Below are positions 45,300 through 56,093 of a stretch of 64,000 bases of DNA, in pieces (the stretch's first letter is position 1; each line of letters begins with the position of its first letter). A program made the position numbers and the translations under genes. The notes under the pieces are model-generated. The model was not told the origin of the DNA and made no database searches. It saw only the letters and a list, made by a program, of their open reading frames with translations. Source of the DNA: Turnera subulata (lineage: Eukaryota; Streptophyta; Magnoliopsida; Malpighiales; Passifloraceae); assembly GCA_028386065.3 (NCBI GenBank), contig JAKUCV010007477.1:62001-126000 (forward strand), written 5' to 3'.

Positions 45300-45575
45300 T
45301 CCTCACCTACAGTTATGGTTGCAGTTGCCCACAAAAAGATACACAAATAATTTGCTCCATCAAATACATTTCCATACTCCAAAGCTATTCAAAAGATGAT
45401 TACACCAATGACGAACCTGCATGACTGATCATACCAACAAGTCAACCGAAACCAGTTATGCTACTGCAAGACTCTGAAATACGCATATTAAAAGAACTGT
45501 AACCAAATAAGAAAACAATCAAATTGTAAGTAGATAGAAATAGACAGACCTTAATCCAAACAACAACCGCAGAAA
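45300..45575 (-). pseudogene. 3'-end remnant of a third NBS-LRR gene
   Basis: Matches the 3' UTR of the LRR gene at 55780-56095: 'atggttgcagttgc', 'ctccatcaaa', 'aagctattcaaaagat', 'tactgcaagactc' and 'aaacaatcaaattgtaagt'. It ends at 'gaccttaatcc', the reverse complement of the GGATTAAGGTC stop context shared by both other genes. The coding part beyond the stop is missing, so this is the leftover of a deleted family member. Confidence 0.65.
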
Positions 45576-45704
45576 CTTGCTGCACAAATTCTGAAAATTT
45601 TCCCGAAACTCGATAAAATTAAGAAGACAAGAACACTAGATGATGAATTATGATTCTGACACAAAATGGTTGTTAAATTTGTGATTGAAGAACCTTGATT
45701 ACTC

Positions 45705-45947
45705 TCAAATAACACTTAGAAAAGTATGGATTAGAACATCAAACCTTGGCTTTGGAAATGCTTTAGTGAACACATCAGCAAGTTGGAATTCTGAAATGCA
45801 ATGCTCAACCAGAACCTCTCCTTCATTCTCTGTCTCTCTAATCACATGATACTGGATCTTAATGTGCTTAGTCCTCCCATGATCAATCGGATTCTTTACC
45901 ACGGCTACTGCAGACTTGTTATCACAAAGTAGAGTAGGCAACTCCTA
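45705..45947 (-). pseudogene. Copia RNase H C-terminal fragment
   Basis: A minus-strand frame of 78 residues, including '[15 protein letters not shown]', '[14 protein letters not shown]' and '[15 protein letters not shown]'. These are the final conserved blocks of Copia RNase H. No LTR or other pol domain is present nearby, so it is an isolated fragment. Confidence 0.85.
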
Positions 45948-46129
45948 GACATGATTCAAATCAACTAACAATATTCGCAGCCAAATTGATTGATTCACTG
46001 CAGTTGCTGCTATGACTACGTTAACACAAATAAAGAGAGATTACTTGGAAAATGTGAAAAGTCATTAAATTATTTCAACATGTGATAGATGGGTATATCC
46101 TTGAACAGGGAAAAAATCAGAATAGGCAT

Positions 46130-46480
46130 TTTAAGCAAACGGTTGGCCCCCAAAAAACTGAAATAACAGGATCACAACTACTGACATCAACAAGAAGCAT
46201 TCTAGAAAATCAAAATTGGGCTGGTACACAAAAGAGGATAAAATAAAAGCTGCAGTGTAACAGGATAGGGAAAGAGACACCATCAATAATAGTGCTTGCT
46301 CAATCAAAAGGTGCCGGGGCCATGGGTACTGCAACTCAACGTCCAAACTTCCAAAGCTATTCAAACGATTACACCAATGACCCTGCACGACTGAACAAAA
46401 CCAACGAGAACATGTCAACAAAACATGACATAATCTTCGCAAGATCATTATCTAAAGGCAAACACCTCTTTTTAATATAA
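46130..46480 (-). repeat. Duplicated NBS-LRR 3' UTR segment
   Basis: Matches 55670-55945, downstream of the second LRR gene ('caacaagaagcattctagaa', 'caaaaggtgcc', 'ccaaacttccaaagctattc'). It lies about 500 bp beyond the stop of the TIR-NBS-LRR gene and is probably its 3' flank. From 46480 to 46979 there is no other gene. Confidence 0.7.
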
Positions 46481-46979
46481 GGAGACAGACAGACAGACGA
46501 GAGTATTTTTGTATGCTTGATTTCACTGATTGATGATTACATGGAAGAGAAAGAAAAGCCATAATCACAACTCACAGCATGGGGTAAAAGCACAGCATAG
46601 CAAGCCGCACCACAACAGAACTTACTTGTGTACAATAAGAAGAAGACCAAACTCTCTCCAACCTCATTGTGTTTTTAAAACTAAAAAAAGCCTTAAGCAT
46701 TCAGGCAACTTTTCTATCAGTTGGAAAAACTGAAGTGTAGCAGATAAGAAGCCAAAAACTTCTGTGAAAAAGCTCCTCATCTTTTATGCTATTGCCTCAA
46801 AGCTTTCCCTGAAAACTTTTAGCATACCACCAAATGTGACAATCCCAACTAAGCTGCAATCATCCTCTATAACCCTAACTAAAAGGACTGTGACCAAATA
46901 AAAAAAACAACCAAATTCTAAGTGGACAGATTTAAAGACAAAACAATCTCTAATTAGAAACTGTGATCAGAGGCAGACC

Positions 46980-47877
46980 TTAGTCTGAATCCAAGTCCAA
47001 CTCATCACCGGAGGAACTATTATTGGAATGCTCCAGCTGCTCCAGCCCATGTTCTATCTGAAACTTCTCTAAATAGAACAAATTTATGGATTTAAAATGC
47101 CGGAGGATGCCATTATCCTTGGCAGTGGGATGGTCCCTCTCAAACTGTTCCAGCAACTCTTCAGAATCAGCAACGCCTTCTCGAAGAGATGGGAGAGGAG
47201 GAGCTATTGGTATCCTCTTTAGCATCGGACACCCAAAAACTAAAATTTTTTTGCAAGGACTGGCAAATCAGTGTCCCGTCACAAATGCTTGTGAGTTGTG
47301 GCAGATCAGAGATGAGTAATATGCTTAATTTGGGGAGACTTAATTGTGAAGTGATGTAGCTGGGCCCACTTTCTTCACTGTGAGGAGCTATTGGTATCCT
47401 CTTTAGCATCGGGCACCCAAAAACTTTAATTTCTTGCAACTACTGGCAAATCAGTGACCCGTCACAAATGCTTGTGAGTCGTGGCAGATCGTGAATCTCT
47501 AATATGCTTAATTTGGGGAGACTTAATTGAGAAGTGATGTAGCTGGGCCCAATCTCCCCACTTGCTATTATCTCTTCCATTCCTTCACATCGTCCTATTG
47601 TAAGATTTACTAGGTTCTTGAGGTTTTGCAGCAATCCCGGATGGAACAGCTTCTTTATTCGGTGACAGCTTAATGCCTCAAGCTCCTTGAGGTGAATAAA
47701 GATACTGCCATAGGATGGCATTACCAGTACATCAACAGATGATCCAGAAGAAGAGGGTGACACCAAACATTCTATTCCATCACAGCCAATGATCATAATA
47801 GACTTCAATCGGTTGCAACGCCTTCTCGAAGAGATGGGAGAGGAGGATCTATTGGTATCCTCTTTAGCATCGGACAC
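46980..47877 (-). pseudogene. Reduplicated and broken LRR C-terminus
   Basis: Downstream of the stop at 47805, the LRR end is repeated in pieces. 47440-47877 repeats the blocks 'MPSYGSIFIHLKELEALSCHRIKKLFHPGLLQNLKNL' (in part) to 'SICDGSLICQ' and then hits TAG. 47167-47439 repeats the last ~60 residues again. 46980-47225 carries what looks like the original end, 'PSLREGVADSEELLEQFERD', and an acidic tail closing with DELDLDSD before TAA. Frames differ between pieces. The gene probably once read straight from the main exon into the 46980 end, before internal duplication. Confidence 0.75.
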
Positions 47878-50254
47878 CCCAAAACTTTAATTTCTTGCAA
47901 GGACTGGCAAATCAGTGACCCGTCACAAATGCTTGTGAGTTGTGGCAGATTGCAAAAGTGTAATCTTCTTAATTTGGGGAGACTTATTTGAGAAGTGATG
48001 TAGCTGGGCCCACTTTCCTCACTTGCTATTATCTCTTCCATTCCTTCACAATGTTGTATTGTAAGATTTTCTAGGTTCTTGAGGTTTTGCAGCAATCCCC
48101 AATGGAACAGCTTCTTTATTCGGTGACACCTGGATACAGAAAGCTCCTTGAGGTGAATAAAGATACTGCCATAGGATGGCATTACCTGATGGGGTGCCTT
48201 AATGTCTACAAGGAGCCATAAGCTCTCCAAACAGTTAAGTTTCAATCTCTCAAGTTTATTAAGTACATCAACAGATGATCCGGAAGAAGAAGATGACACC
48301 AAATATTCTATTACATCACAGTTAAGGAGCTCAATAGACTTCAATTCGGTTGCGTTACTTACGGGAACTAATAAGCTCCTTGGACACTTGCAACGATTCA
48401 ACACCAGCTCCTCAATGCCTCGTGGAAGTTTATCAAATTGTCTGCTAATATCACATCCCCACACGCTAACACTTTTACCAGTTGGATATCTGCGCGTATT
48501 ACCCACCCCACTATTCACAAGAAGTTTGAAAATTACCAGTGGTTTCTCGTGCTTTTGGAACTGCAAATAACTGTTAAATCCAACAAAGCCTTCTTGAAAA
48601 CCACATACCAAAACTTCCAAATTCCTTAAGCCACCTACCTCCTCTCCTTTAACCATCCAATTGTGAAGTCCGAGGAATTGGAGACGGGAGAGATTTGGTA
48701 ATATACCGTCCGGAAAAACCTTCAGGCCACTGGAATAAATATTGAGATACCTGAGGTTGTGGAGCAACGCCATACCATTTGGCACTTCTTTAAGTTCAGT
48801 ATCATATAAATCCAAAGCCTTCAATTCTTGAAGCTTGGCAAGCAATGGCACATAGCTCAACTCGTAACAGCCAGCAAGGAACAAACCAGTGAGTCTCACA
48901 AGATCAGAGATGGAGCCAGGCAGTTCTTTAATGCCAGTATAAGAAAGATCAAGAACTTTGAGACCATTCAATTTCTCGAAAAGGGAATCCCCAATATAAT
49001 TTAACGGCCACTTTTCCGAACTCGTGCCTGGGGACTCATCGCAACCTAAGAAAAGAGTTGACAAATGAGGACAGCAGGGTGAGCAGCCAGAAGGAATGTT
49101 CTTGATGTCGTGGCGCATAAATGAAGCTCTATGCAAGTCTTTCCTCCACTTATCCACATCTGGCAATGCTCTTAATTGCTTACCAGCTTCCACCATCACA
49201 ACTGACCTTTTTCTCAATTCTTGAAGGGCAACATCCCTTATCAGGTCATGCATCTTCACAACTCTCCCCTTCCAAAAGAAAACATCCTTGCTGCTACAGA
49301 CTTCCAACAAGGAGAGGCTGCCTAGTTTATCAAGCATGTAATGGCCTTGATCAACCTCATGTTGTCTACTCTCCCCTTCTTCTATTATTCCCTCACAAAT
49401 CAACCGCTCTATTAACTTATTTCTTTCAATCTCAAAATCCTCTGGAAACAATGCACAATACAGGAAACATTCCTGTAAAGATTGATCTTTTATACTAGCA
49501 TAGCTTGTTCTCAGTACAGCGAATACCTGTTCTTCCATGTCATCATCTTTTCTGACTTTGGATTCTCTGAGTTGAGCTAATCTATACCTCCATTGCCCTA
49601 CATCATCCACTCCTTGCAAACTTTTTGCCATCACCTTAATAGCAAGCGGTAACCCTGCACATTCCTTTACAACAGATTTCACAAGTGCTTCATCATCTAT
49701 CTCAATATTCTCAATCTCCTTCTTGAACAAATCAAAAGCTTCTTCCTCCGAGAGAGGTTCTACTCTGACTTTATTCGTTTTGCAACCCATCTTTCTACAA
49801 ACTTCATCTGATCGGGTTGTAAAAACTAACTTGCATCCATTTGGCCCTACTGGAAGTCCCACATCCTTTGTATCAAAATGAACCCACAAATCATCTAAGA
49901 TAAGAATGAACTTTCGTTTTCTATTCAACTCCCCCATCAACTTTGCTGCCCTTTTCAATATATCATCCTCCTTTGAAATATCTACCTTAATAGCTTTGGC
50001 GATCCCTTCTTGTAACTTGTAAATGCTAAAATCCTGGGATACAGTAACCCAGTAACTTGGAGGGAAAGAGTCTGATCTTTCTTGAAGTTGATTGTATATA
50101 TGTTTCATCAATGTGGTTTTACCGACCCCTCCCATTCCATAAACTCCGATCTTTTCAACGTCAACTTTCTCTAGCAAAGAACAGATCTCATCCCTAGCTC
50201 TCTTAAATCCTTGACCGACCAATTCTGATGTGGGAAATTGATACTTTGCTGCCC
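47805..50254 (-). CDS. NB-ARC and LRR exon (RPS2/RPS5-like type) of a TIR-containing receptor
   Basis: About 815 codons starting at a CAG acceptor at 50255. Motifs in order: P-loop GMGGVGKTT (50138-50112), kinase-2 LILDDLW, RNBS-B KLVFTTRS, GLPL as CAGLPLAIKV, RNBS-D ECFLYCALFPED, and MHD as KMHDLIRDVAL. The final Trp of kinase-2 and the 'FLYCALFPED' form are marks of the non-TIR class. LRRs follow ('LKVLDLSYTGIKELPGSI', 'LKALDLYDTELKEVP'). All nucleotide-binding motifs look intact. The frame stops at 47805 after 'SLREGVATD', where a tandem duplication joins out of frame. Acts as an intracellular pathogen sensor by family knowledge. Expected to be joined to the two exons upstream. Confidence 0.9.
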
Positions 50255-52046
50255 CTGTCCATCAAATAGATATCATGTATTATTGACTGTGAACAAAATT
50301 TACATTAATTGATTTGAAAAAAAGACCATAGTAAGTAATTAATTTTAAATTGGCGTTACAATTAGCCAATCTTTGAGTTTAATATATAAAGCGTATATTC
50401 AATTATTCTTGAGGTGTATAATTATAATTGTGAGCCATACACATACAACCAATATCCAAATATCACCAAATATATACTATCTTAGTAAACAATTGAGTGA
50501 ATTATCTGTAAATGAGAGGGGAAAACCTCTTTAGGACTTTAGGTTATTCTTTAGACCTACAACTCTGAAACCCCTTAATCAAGATCTATTTTTTTTAATT
50601 GTTATACCAAATAAGTTCTTTTGTCAATTCTGGATGATAAATTAAAATTTTTTCCCCTCATATGCTCTTAAATATTTATTAAGGTCCTTCTTATTATAAT
50701 TCAAATTAACTAGGTCCTTAAATATTAAAAAATAAAAATCATAAATTTTTAAATCCTGAAATTTAAATTCTGAACACTAAATCTTAATCTTAAAACCAGA
50801 AATGGTAAACTATAAAGCCTAAAATCCCAGATATTATATCCTAAATCCTAAAATATTAAATCATAAATTCTTAAATATTAATTCTAAACTTTAAACCTTA
50901 AAATTTCAAAACCTATACTTTAAATCCTAATTTCTTTTTTTTTTGATAAGTTAAATCCTAATATCTTTAATATTAAATCATAAATCCTAACTTTTTTTAT
51001 ACTATTGATTGAGTTTATTCATATGAATATAATTATACGAATGAAGATGGCTAGTGAGCTAAGGGTGCTAAAAGGAGCATTACAATATGTGTTCCATGTA
51101 GCTCCAAGGGCAGAATACACTAAGCAAGACCAAGGAAATTCCTGCGAACACCCTTCCAGCATTTTATAGATGATATGTGTGCATATCATGTATAAATTAG
51201 GGTATAATTTCTCCTATTGACCTAGCATTAGTTAGATATCATGCATTTTGCTAGCTATTTTAGTTTAATTTTCACTGACATTGTCTTTGTTAATTGAGTT
51301 TTGCTTTTAGGAGCTTTTTGATGCAAATATACCTATTTTTCAAGGATTTTGAGCTCTTTAAAGGATTCTAAAAGACCTGAAGCCAATTGATTAAAGACGC
51401 CTATCCAAGAGTTCACAACAGAGTGACACTATCTGTGATGTTATCTGTCAATAGTCTAACTCTATTGCATTCACATATCAAAACTAGATTCTTGCGTCAA
51501 TTAATTCTGAAGATTTATTAAGAGATCCATTAAAGGCATGACTTTTAGATACTCTAATGAAGAAAGAATCATGCGGCATGTCTATTTAAAGAAGATCCTA
51601 GTAATATTAATTGTTGGAGATTAGCTAACTAAGCCAACTTTCAGAAATTAATGCCAGGGTTTTGGAGATATAAGAAGAAAAAAGACATCTTTTCGCTCTA
51701 CACACTGAAGGCTGGAGTAGGGATTTCGATAGAAACTTTTCTTCTTTTCCCTACACACTGAAGGCTGGGTTCATTTTGTCACCATGGATGTTTTTCCATC
51801 CTTTTACTTTGTTTCAGTATGAAGAGGAACCAAATAGATGAAAAAAAACTAAAACCCAACACATGGATGAATTCTAATTTTAGTGTCTAACACAATGATA
51901 AAACAAGTCTTTAATCCAACAAATAAACCAAGCAACAAATTTAATATGATCATCCTCAAACATTTGCAAGAAAGCTATGCACTTTCTTTAAATATGTGAA
52001 ATAGCAAACATTTAAATTTGACACCAATGCCCAATGGTTGCATTAC
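50255..52046 (-). other. Intron between linker exon and NB-ARC exon
   Basis: About 1.8 kb, GT-AG. At 50690-51000 it is very AT-rich with many 'aaatcctaaa'-like repeats. At 51690-51770 a short motif 'cacactgaaggctgg' is repeated. No open frame or coding remnant of a coiled-coil domain is seen, which matters because the NB-ARC type would normally be preceded by one. Confidence 0.65.
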
Positions 52047-52102
52047 CTGCGATGCATTCTCCAATCTTTTTGACAATTTTTCGAATTACCTTAGACTCGC
52101 TC
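52047..52102 (-). CDS. 56-bp linker exon between TIR and NB-ARC
   Basis: Preceded by 'tcttattgcag' and followed by 'gtaatg'. With the last two bases of the TIR exon it reads T-S-E-S-K-V-I-R-K-I-V-K-K-I-G-E-C-I-A and leaves one base to join the NB-ARC exon. This Ile/Val/Lys-rich stretch resembles the TIR-to-NB linker of ordinary TIR-NBS-LRR genes. Splice sites follow GT-AG and both phases match. Confidence 0.75.
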
Positions 52103-52491
52103 CTGCAATAAGACAAAATTGAAAAAGCTGGAACATTTTATTTCTCGCATGTGAAGAGGTGGGGAAAAAAAAATACAATAAAGGTTAAGCAAGGCAATCT
52201 ATATGGAAAGTTGACATAAATTTTTTAGCATTTAGAATATGATAAGTAGTCAATCTTCTGCCCTAGTGAATATTTATGTCCCCAGAAACTTCAGTTAGAA
52301 GATTGAGGCTTTTCATTTTGGTTATTTGAATTAAGAATATAATTTTGTACAAAAGAAAAACTCGCTAACTATGCTTCGATTTTTTGGTGTTATGCATGCT
52401 TCATGGGTATCATTTAATCATCCCAGCTAGTTTATATTAGGAATAGAAAAAATTTTGCAAAATAGGCACAAGGACGTTTACTTATACTTAC

Positions 52492-53012
52492 GTTTTATCT
52501 CCAACAACTATCCCTGAAAGGCCTCCAATTTTTGCTAGAGACTCTTTCCATTTCTTTGCTATCTCCTCCTCCGCGGAAGCCTGTTGGTGCTCAGCAAAAG
52601 AGTTAGCAAAACTCTTCTTTTGATGCCTGACATCTGATGGATCGACGTGATAGAAAACAGGCACAACATGATGTCCATCTTGTGTATGACGTCCCATGAT
52701 CAACACTAGTTCATTTAGGCACCATTTAGAGGAAGCATAGCCCTGAGAGAGTACAACTATGGATGATTTCGATTCTTGGATTGCTTTCGGTAGTTCCGAT
52801 CGAATTTCCGTCCCTAATTGAATCCCTTCCTCGTCGAAAAACACCCGATATCCTGCTCCTTCCAACTCTCTCTTGAGGTGATCAATGAAAGTATACCGTG
52901 TATCTTCCCCTCTGAAACTCAAGAATATGTCATAAGGAAGGCATGGCAACGTTGAAGTGGAGGCTTGTTGTTCTACTGGGTTGTTCTTTTGCTTCTTCGG
53001 GTTGCGCTCCAT
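52492..53012 (-). CDS. TIR-domain exon
   Basis: Starts at ATG 53012 and codes 173 residues plus two bases before a GTAAGT donor at 52491. A basic N-terminal stretch (MERNPKKQKNN) leads into the TIR domain: YDIFLSFRGEDTR, 'FFDEEGIQLGTEI' and 'SSIVVLSQGYASSKWCLNEL', then 'VVPVFYHVDPSDVRHQ'. The Glu of WCLNEL is at the position of the catalytic Glu of plant TIR NAD-cleaving enzymes, so activity is possible. If left unspliced, the frame ends four codons later. The spliced product with the next two exons is about 1,008 residues. Confidence 0.9.
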
Positions 53013-53930
53013 GATTTAGCTAGATTGGGCTACTTACTGATATATATTCTTGTATCTACACAAAAGAACCCGATGGATATTTTGTATTAGCAAGTGATTG
53101 ATGTATTAGCTAGATATCTAACTACTGAAACAGGCTACATGTATCTTTTGTCCAGGGAAAGGATAGGTAGGCTATGTATAATAATTAAGACACAACTGGG
53201 CAGATAAACAGTTATAGTCACTCGGCAACTACTTCTCAAGATTTGTAACCTGGTGACCCAAACAAAAACAAAAGCTATCATTTGGTATTTCTCAACATTC
53301 ACTAAATTATTTGGAGAGGAAGAGGAAATATATAAACAGCTTACCTGATCAATCTGCAGGTAATCTTGTGCTTTAATTGAGCCGGCAGTAGTCAAGCAAG
53401 CACCATGAGGTTCAGCCATATATACAAGAGCCACTAATGAGAAGGATGTGAAATTTCAATTACAAATCTACAGAAGATCAAAGATGTTAACAGACTATTG
53501 CAGAGCTGTAGGGGAGGTTCTCTCCTTAATCTCTCCAATAAATTAATTGGCCTTAAAACATGTCTCAGTAAGTATCACCAGAACAGAAAAGTAATCATGT
53601 GCTCTAAAATTGAATGATTCTGTAGAGATTAACAAGAGACCAATGAATGATTCTGCCCAACTTGAAGAACAGGATAACTAATTAGAGAAAAGATATAAAT
53701 CATATGCATAATATGTGTACCTGCGCTGTGTTTCCCACATGATCTTCCTCCAATGATCAGAGAAGGGAGTGATAGTGAAAGAGCAGTCAATCATGAATGG
53801 AGAAGAGAGAGCTGCGTCCAGGAAATTGCAGATAAGCTTCGTACAAAGACCAAAACTTTCTTGGAGGTTGAACTGTTGAAGTTCCACTACTGCACACACC
53901 CCACCACGGCCCACCCACTATTAAAAATTA
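53013..53930 (-). promoter_or_regulatory. 5' region of the TIR gene with possible leader exons
   Basis: Two candidate splice donors on the minus strand are shared with the duplicate at 33.5-34.3 kb: CAG|GTAAGC near 53345 (changed in the duplicate) and CGCAG|GTACAC near 53720. The first follows a short frame opening MALVYMAEPHGAC at 53434. They suggest one or two upstream leader exons, perhaps untranslated. No clear TATA box could be assigned. Confidence 0.4.
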
Positions 53931-54430
53931 AAAATCAGTAGAAAAATACGTAAACAAGTCAGTTTCAGAAGCACAGAATGGTTAAATATATAGCATACTA
54001 ACTAAACTTTTTTTTTTTTGAGAATCAAAGCAACTAAACGTTTGATATCCCACTTAAGCATTAAGCATTAAGCGCTATTAATACTCTTCTTTTTCTTTAC
54101 CAAATTACTAATACTTTATATTAGTTTTATATTCATTTACTATCAAAAGCTCGAGTAAGGTTGTAAGCCTAACAAGTCGAGTACTAGTAAACTTAAGCTC
54201 GACCCGAGCTTGATAAAAACCTAACAAGTCGCGTACTAGTAAACTCAAACTCGACCCGAATTTTATAAAACAGAGTTGAGTTCGAATTATCATCGAGTCA
54301 ATCTCGAGTAGTTAGCAATTAATTGACTCATTTACAACCTTAGGTACGACCTTAGCATTTATAACCTCAACGTTTTTATACCTTTTTCTTTTTTTTTGTT
54401 CAAAACCTCAGCATTGTTACTTTTTGTTTT

Positions 54431-54533
54431 TTTTTTTTTATACTAGAAAAGTATCCTCGTCGACACGAGACTAATCTCTCCCGGGCTTCGATCGGTACCT
54501 ATTAAGGTGGACACCCTACCAACTATGCATGCT
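54431..54533 (-). mobile_element. Short tRNA-like retroposon (SINE-like, ~103 bp)
   Basis: On the minus strand it opens 'gcatagttggtagggtg', an A-box-like stretch, then a B-box-like 'gatcgaagccc', and ends in a run of about 13 A. The matching place in the duplicate (36070-36105) lacks it, so it inserted after the segmental duplication. A target duplication could not be fixed. Confidence 0.6.
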
Positions 54534-54599
54534 CCATTGATAATAAATGGGACCATAGATAGATGAATACATTAAAAACACAAAACATAAATTAGAAGA

Positions 54600-54896
54600 C
54601 ACCGACCCTGCATCCTACGGCATGGTGTCAAATACTAATTACATCCCGGCATTAGACCCACCACCCCTGGTGGTCTTGTTATCTTGTTACGGATTAGCCT
54701 AAGCCTGTTGATATTCATTTAAAGTAGGGCTGGACTAGCCGTGGAGAAAAAAGCATAGAAGCTATTCTTTTGTAGATCACCTCAGTAGAGAGTTGGTTCG
54801 GGGCAGAGGGATATGCAGCCTCGGAATGACTCGAACTCTAGATGCCTTGGTTAAACTAGAAGAGTTCTAACCAACTAATCTAACCCATCCGGGTTA
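54600..54896 (-). repeat. tRNA-derived repeat with A and B boxes
   Basis: On the minus strand the region begins 'gggttagattagttggttag' (A-box-like, 54863-54888), followed about 35 bp later by GAGTTCGAGTC (B box, 54828-54838). Box spacing fits a tRNA promoter, but the sequence around them does not fold as a full tRNA by eye, so a SINE is more likely. From 54900 to about 55640 no gene is recognised. Confidence 0.55.
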
Positions 54897-55639
54897 CTTA
54901 ACATATGATTTTTTGTCCTTCATACCCGCCATTCCATAATACATTAAGCTTTATGAGGGTCCAATCGAGAGGCATACGGCTTGCGAGGTGCCCGGGGCCA
55001 TTCTCCATGATTCATAGTGAAATAGGACTTCGGCTTAATGGGGAACCTTTCCCAGTTCAGATCGGAAGTGATCGAGGATGGGGCTTTTCAACATTTAAGC
55101 AGGCCCTTCCTCCAATGGACAAACTAATAGTACTAAACAAAAAAAATAGCATATCAGTTTGAATCAGGGAGATCAAAATCAGACATTAACTTAGCTCTAA
55201 CAAACATCATTGTTTATATATGAGCAAGATCATGCAAGCACTCTGCTGGACAGAAAACAAATTAAAACTGGTGAGGAATACGCCATCTGTAGCACATATA
55301 ATTAATATCCTCTTCAAATGAGAACAATCTTTGAAAACAAGAAGAGTATTACTGGTCTATATATATCTGTCAGGCCTGTCAATGGATCAGCTGGTCATCC
55401 ATTGTTAGCATTGATACCATCAGTCATTAATTCCGCATTAATAAGAAGGACCAGACAGTAGTTGATGGTAAGTGTTGGTGTTGGTTTCCAGAGTTGATAG
55501 TATCAAATGATGCCAAATTACAGGACAGTGTGGTGTAAATCGATGCCAAATTCTGGAATTCCAGAATCTGATGAATACATTTCAATTGATCCCAAGACCA
55601 CTCTCTGTAAATTCATTACATATTCTCATTACTACTCTA

Positions 55640-56093
55640 TATCATTGAATATGCAAAGTTAAGAATAGATATTTTAAACAAACATTTGGCGCCCAAAGAC
55701 TGAAGTAACAGGATCACAACTAGACAAGTCAACAAGAAGCATTCTAGAAAATCAAAGTTGGAGTGGTGCATCAAGAGGATAAAAATTATGGTTGCAGTTG
55801 CACACAGAAAGAGACACCACCAACCAATACTTGCTCCATCAAAAGGTGCCAAGGCCATGAGTACTGCAAATCAAACGTCCAAACTTCCAAAGCTATTCAA
55901 AAGATCATTACACCAACGACTCTGCATGAGTGATCATACCAACAGAGAACAAGTCAACGAAACATGGCTACTGCAAGACTCGGAATAAGCCTAATTAAAA
56001 GAAGTGTAACCAAATAAGAAAAACAATCAAATTGTAAGTGGACAGAATCAAAGACAAAATCATGGGATTAGAAAGTGTGACCAGATGCACACC
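55640..56093 (-). other. 3' UTR and flank of the second LRR gene
   Basis: Follows the TAA at 56094-56096. Long stretches match 45300-45575 and 46130-46480, showing that the loci arose by tandem duplication including their 3' flanks. Confidence 0.7.

Noticed and set aside
49121..49498. Plus-strand frames antisense to the NB-ARC exon
   Set aside because: They are shadows of a strongly supported minus-strand coding exon.
54828..54888. A functional tRNA gene
   Set aside because: A and B boxes are visible but no anticodon arm and acceptor stem can be folded around them; a SINE-type repeat is a better reading.
54905..55162. 85-codon plus-strand frame (MRVQSRGIRLARC part) as a gene or organelle-derived segment
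   Set aside because: No motif or organelle gene could be recognised and no start or splice context supports it.
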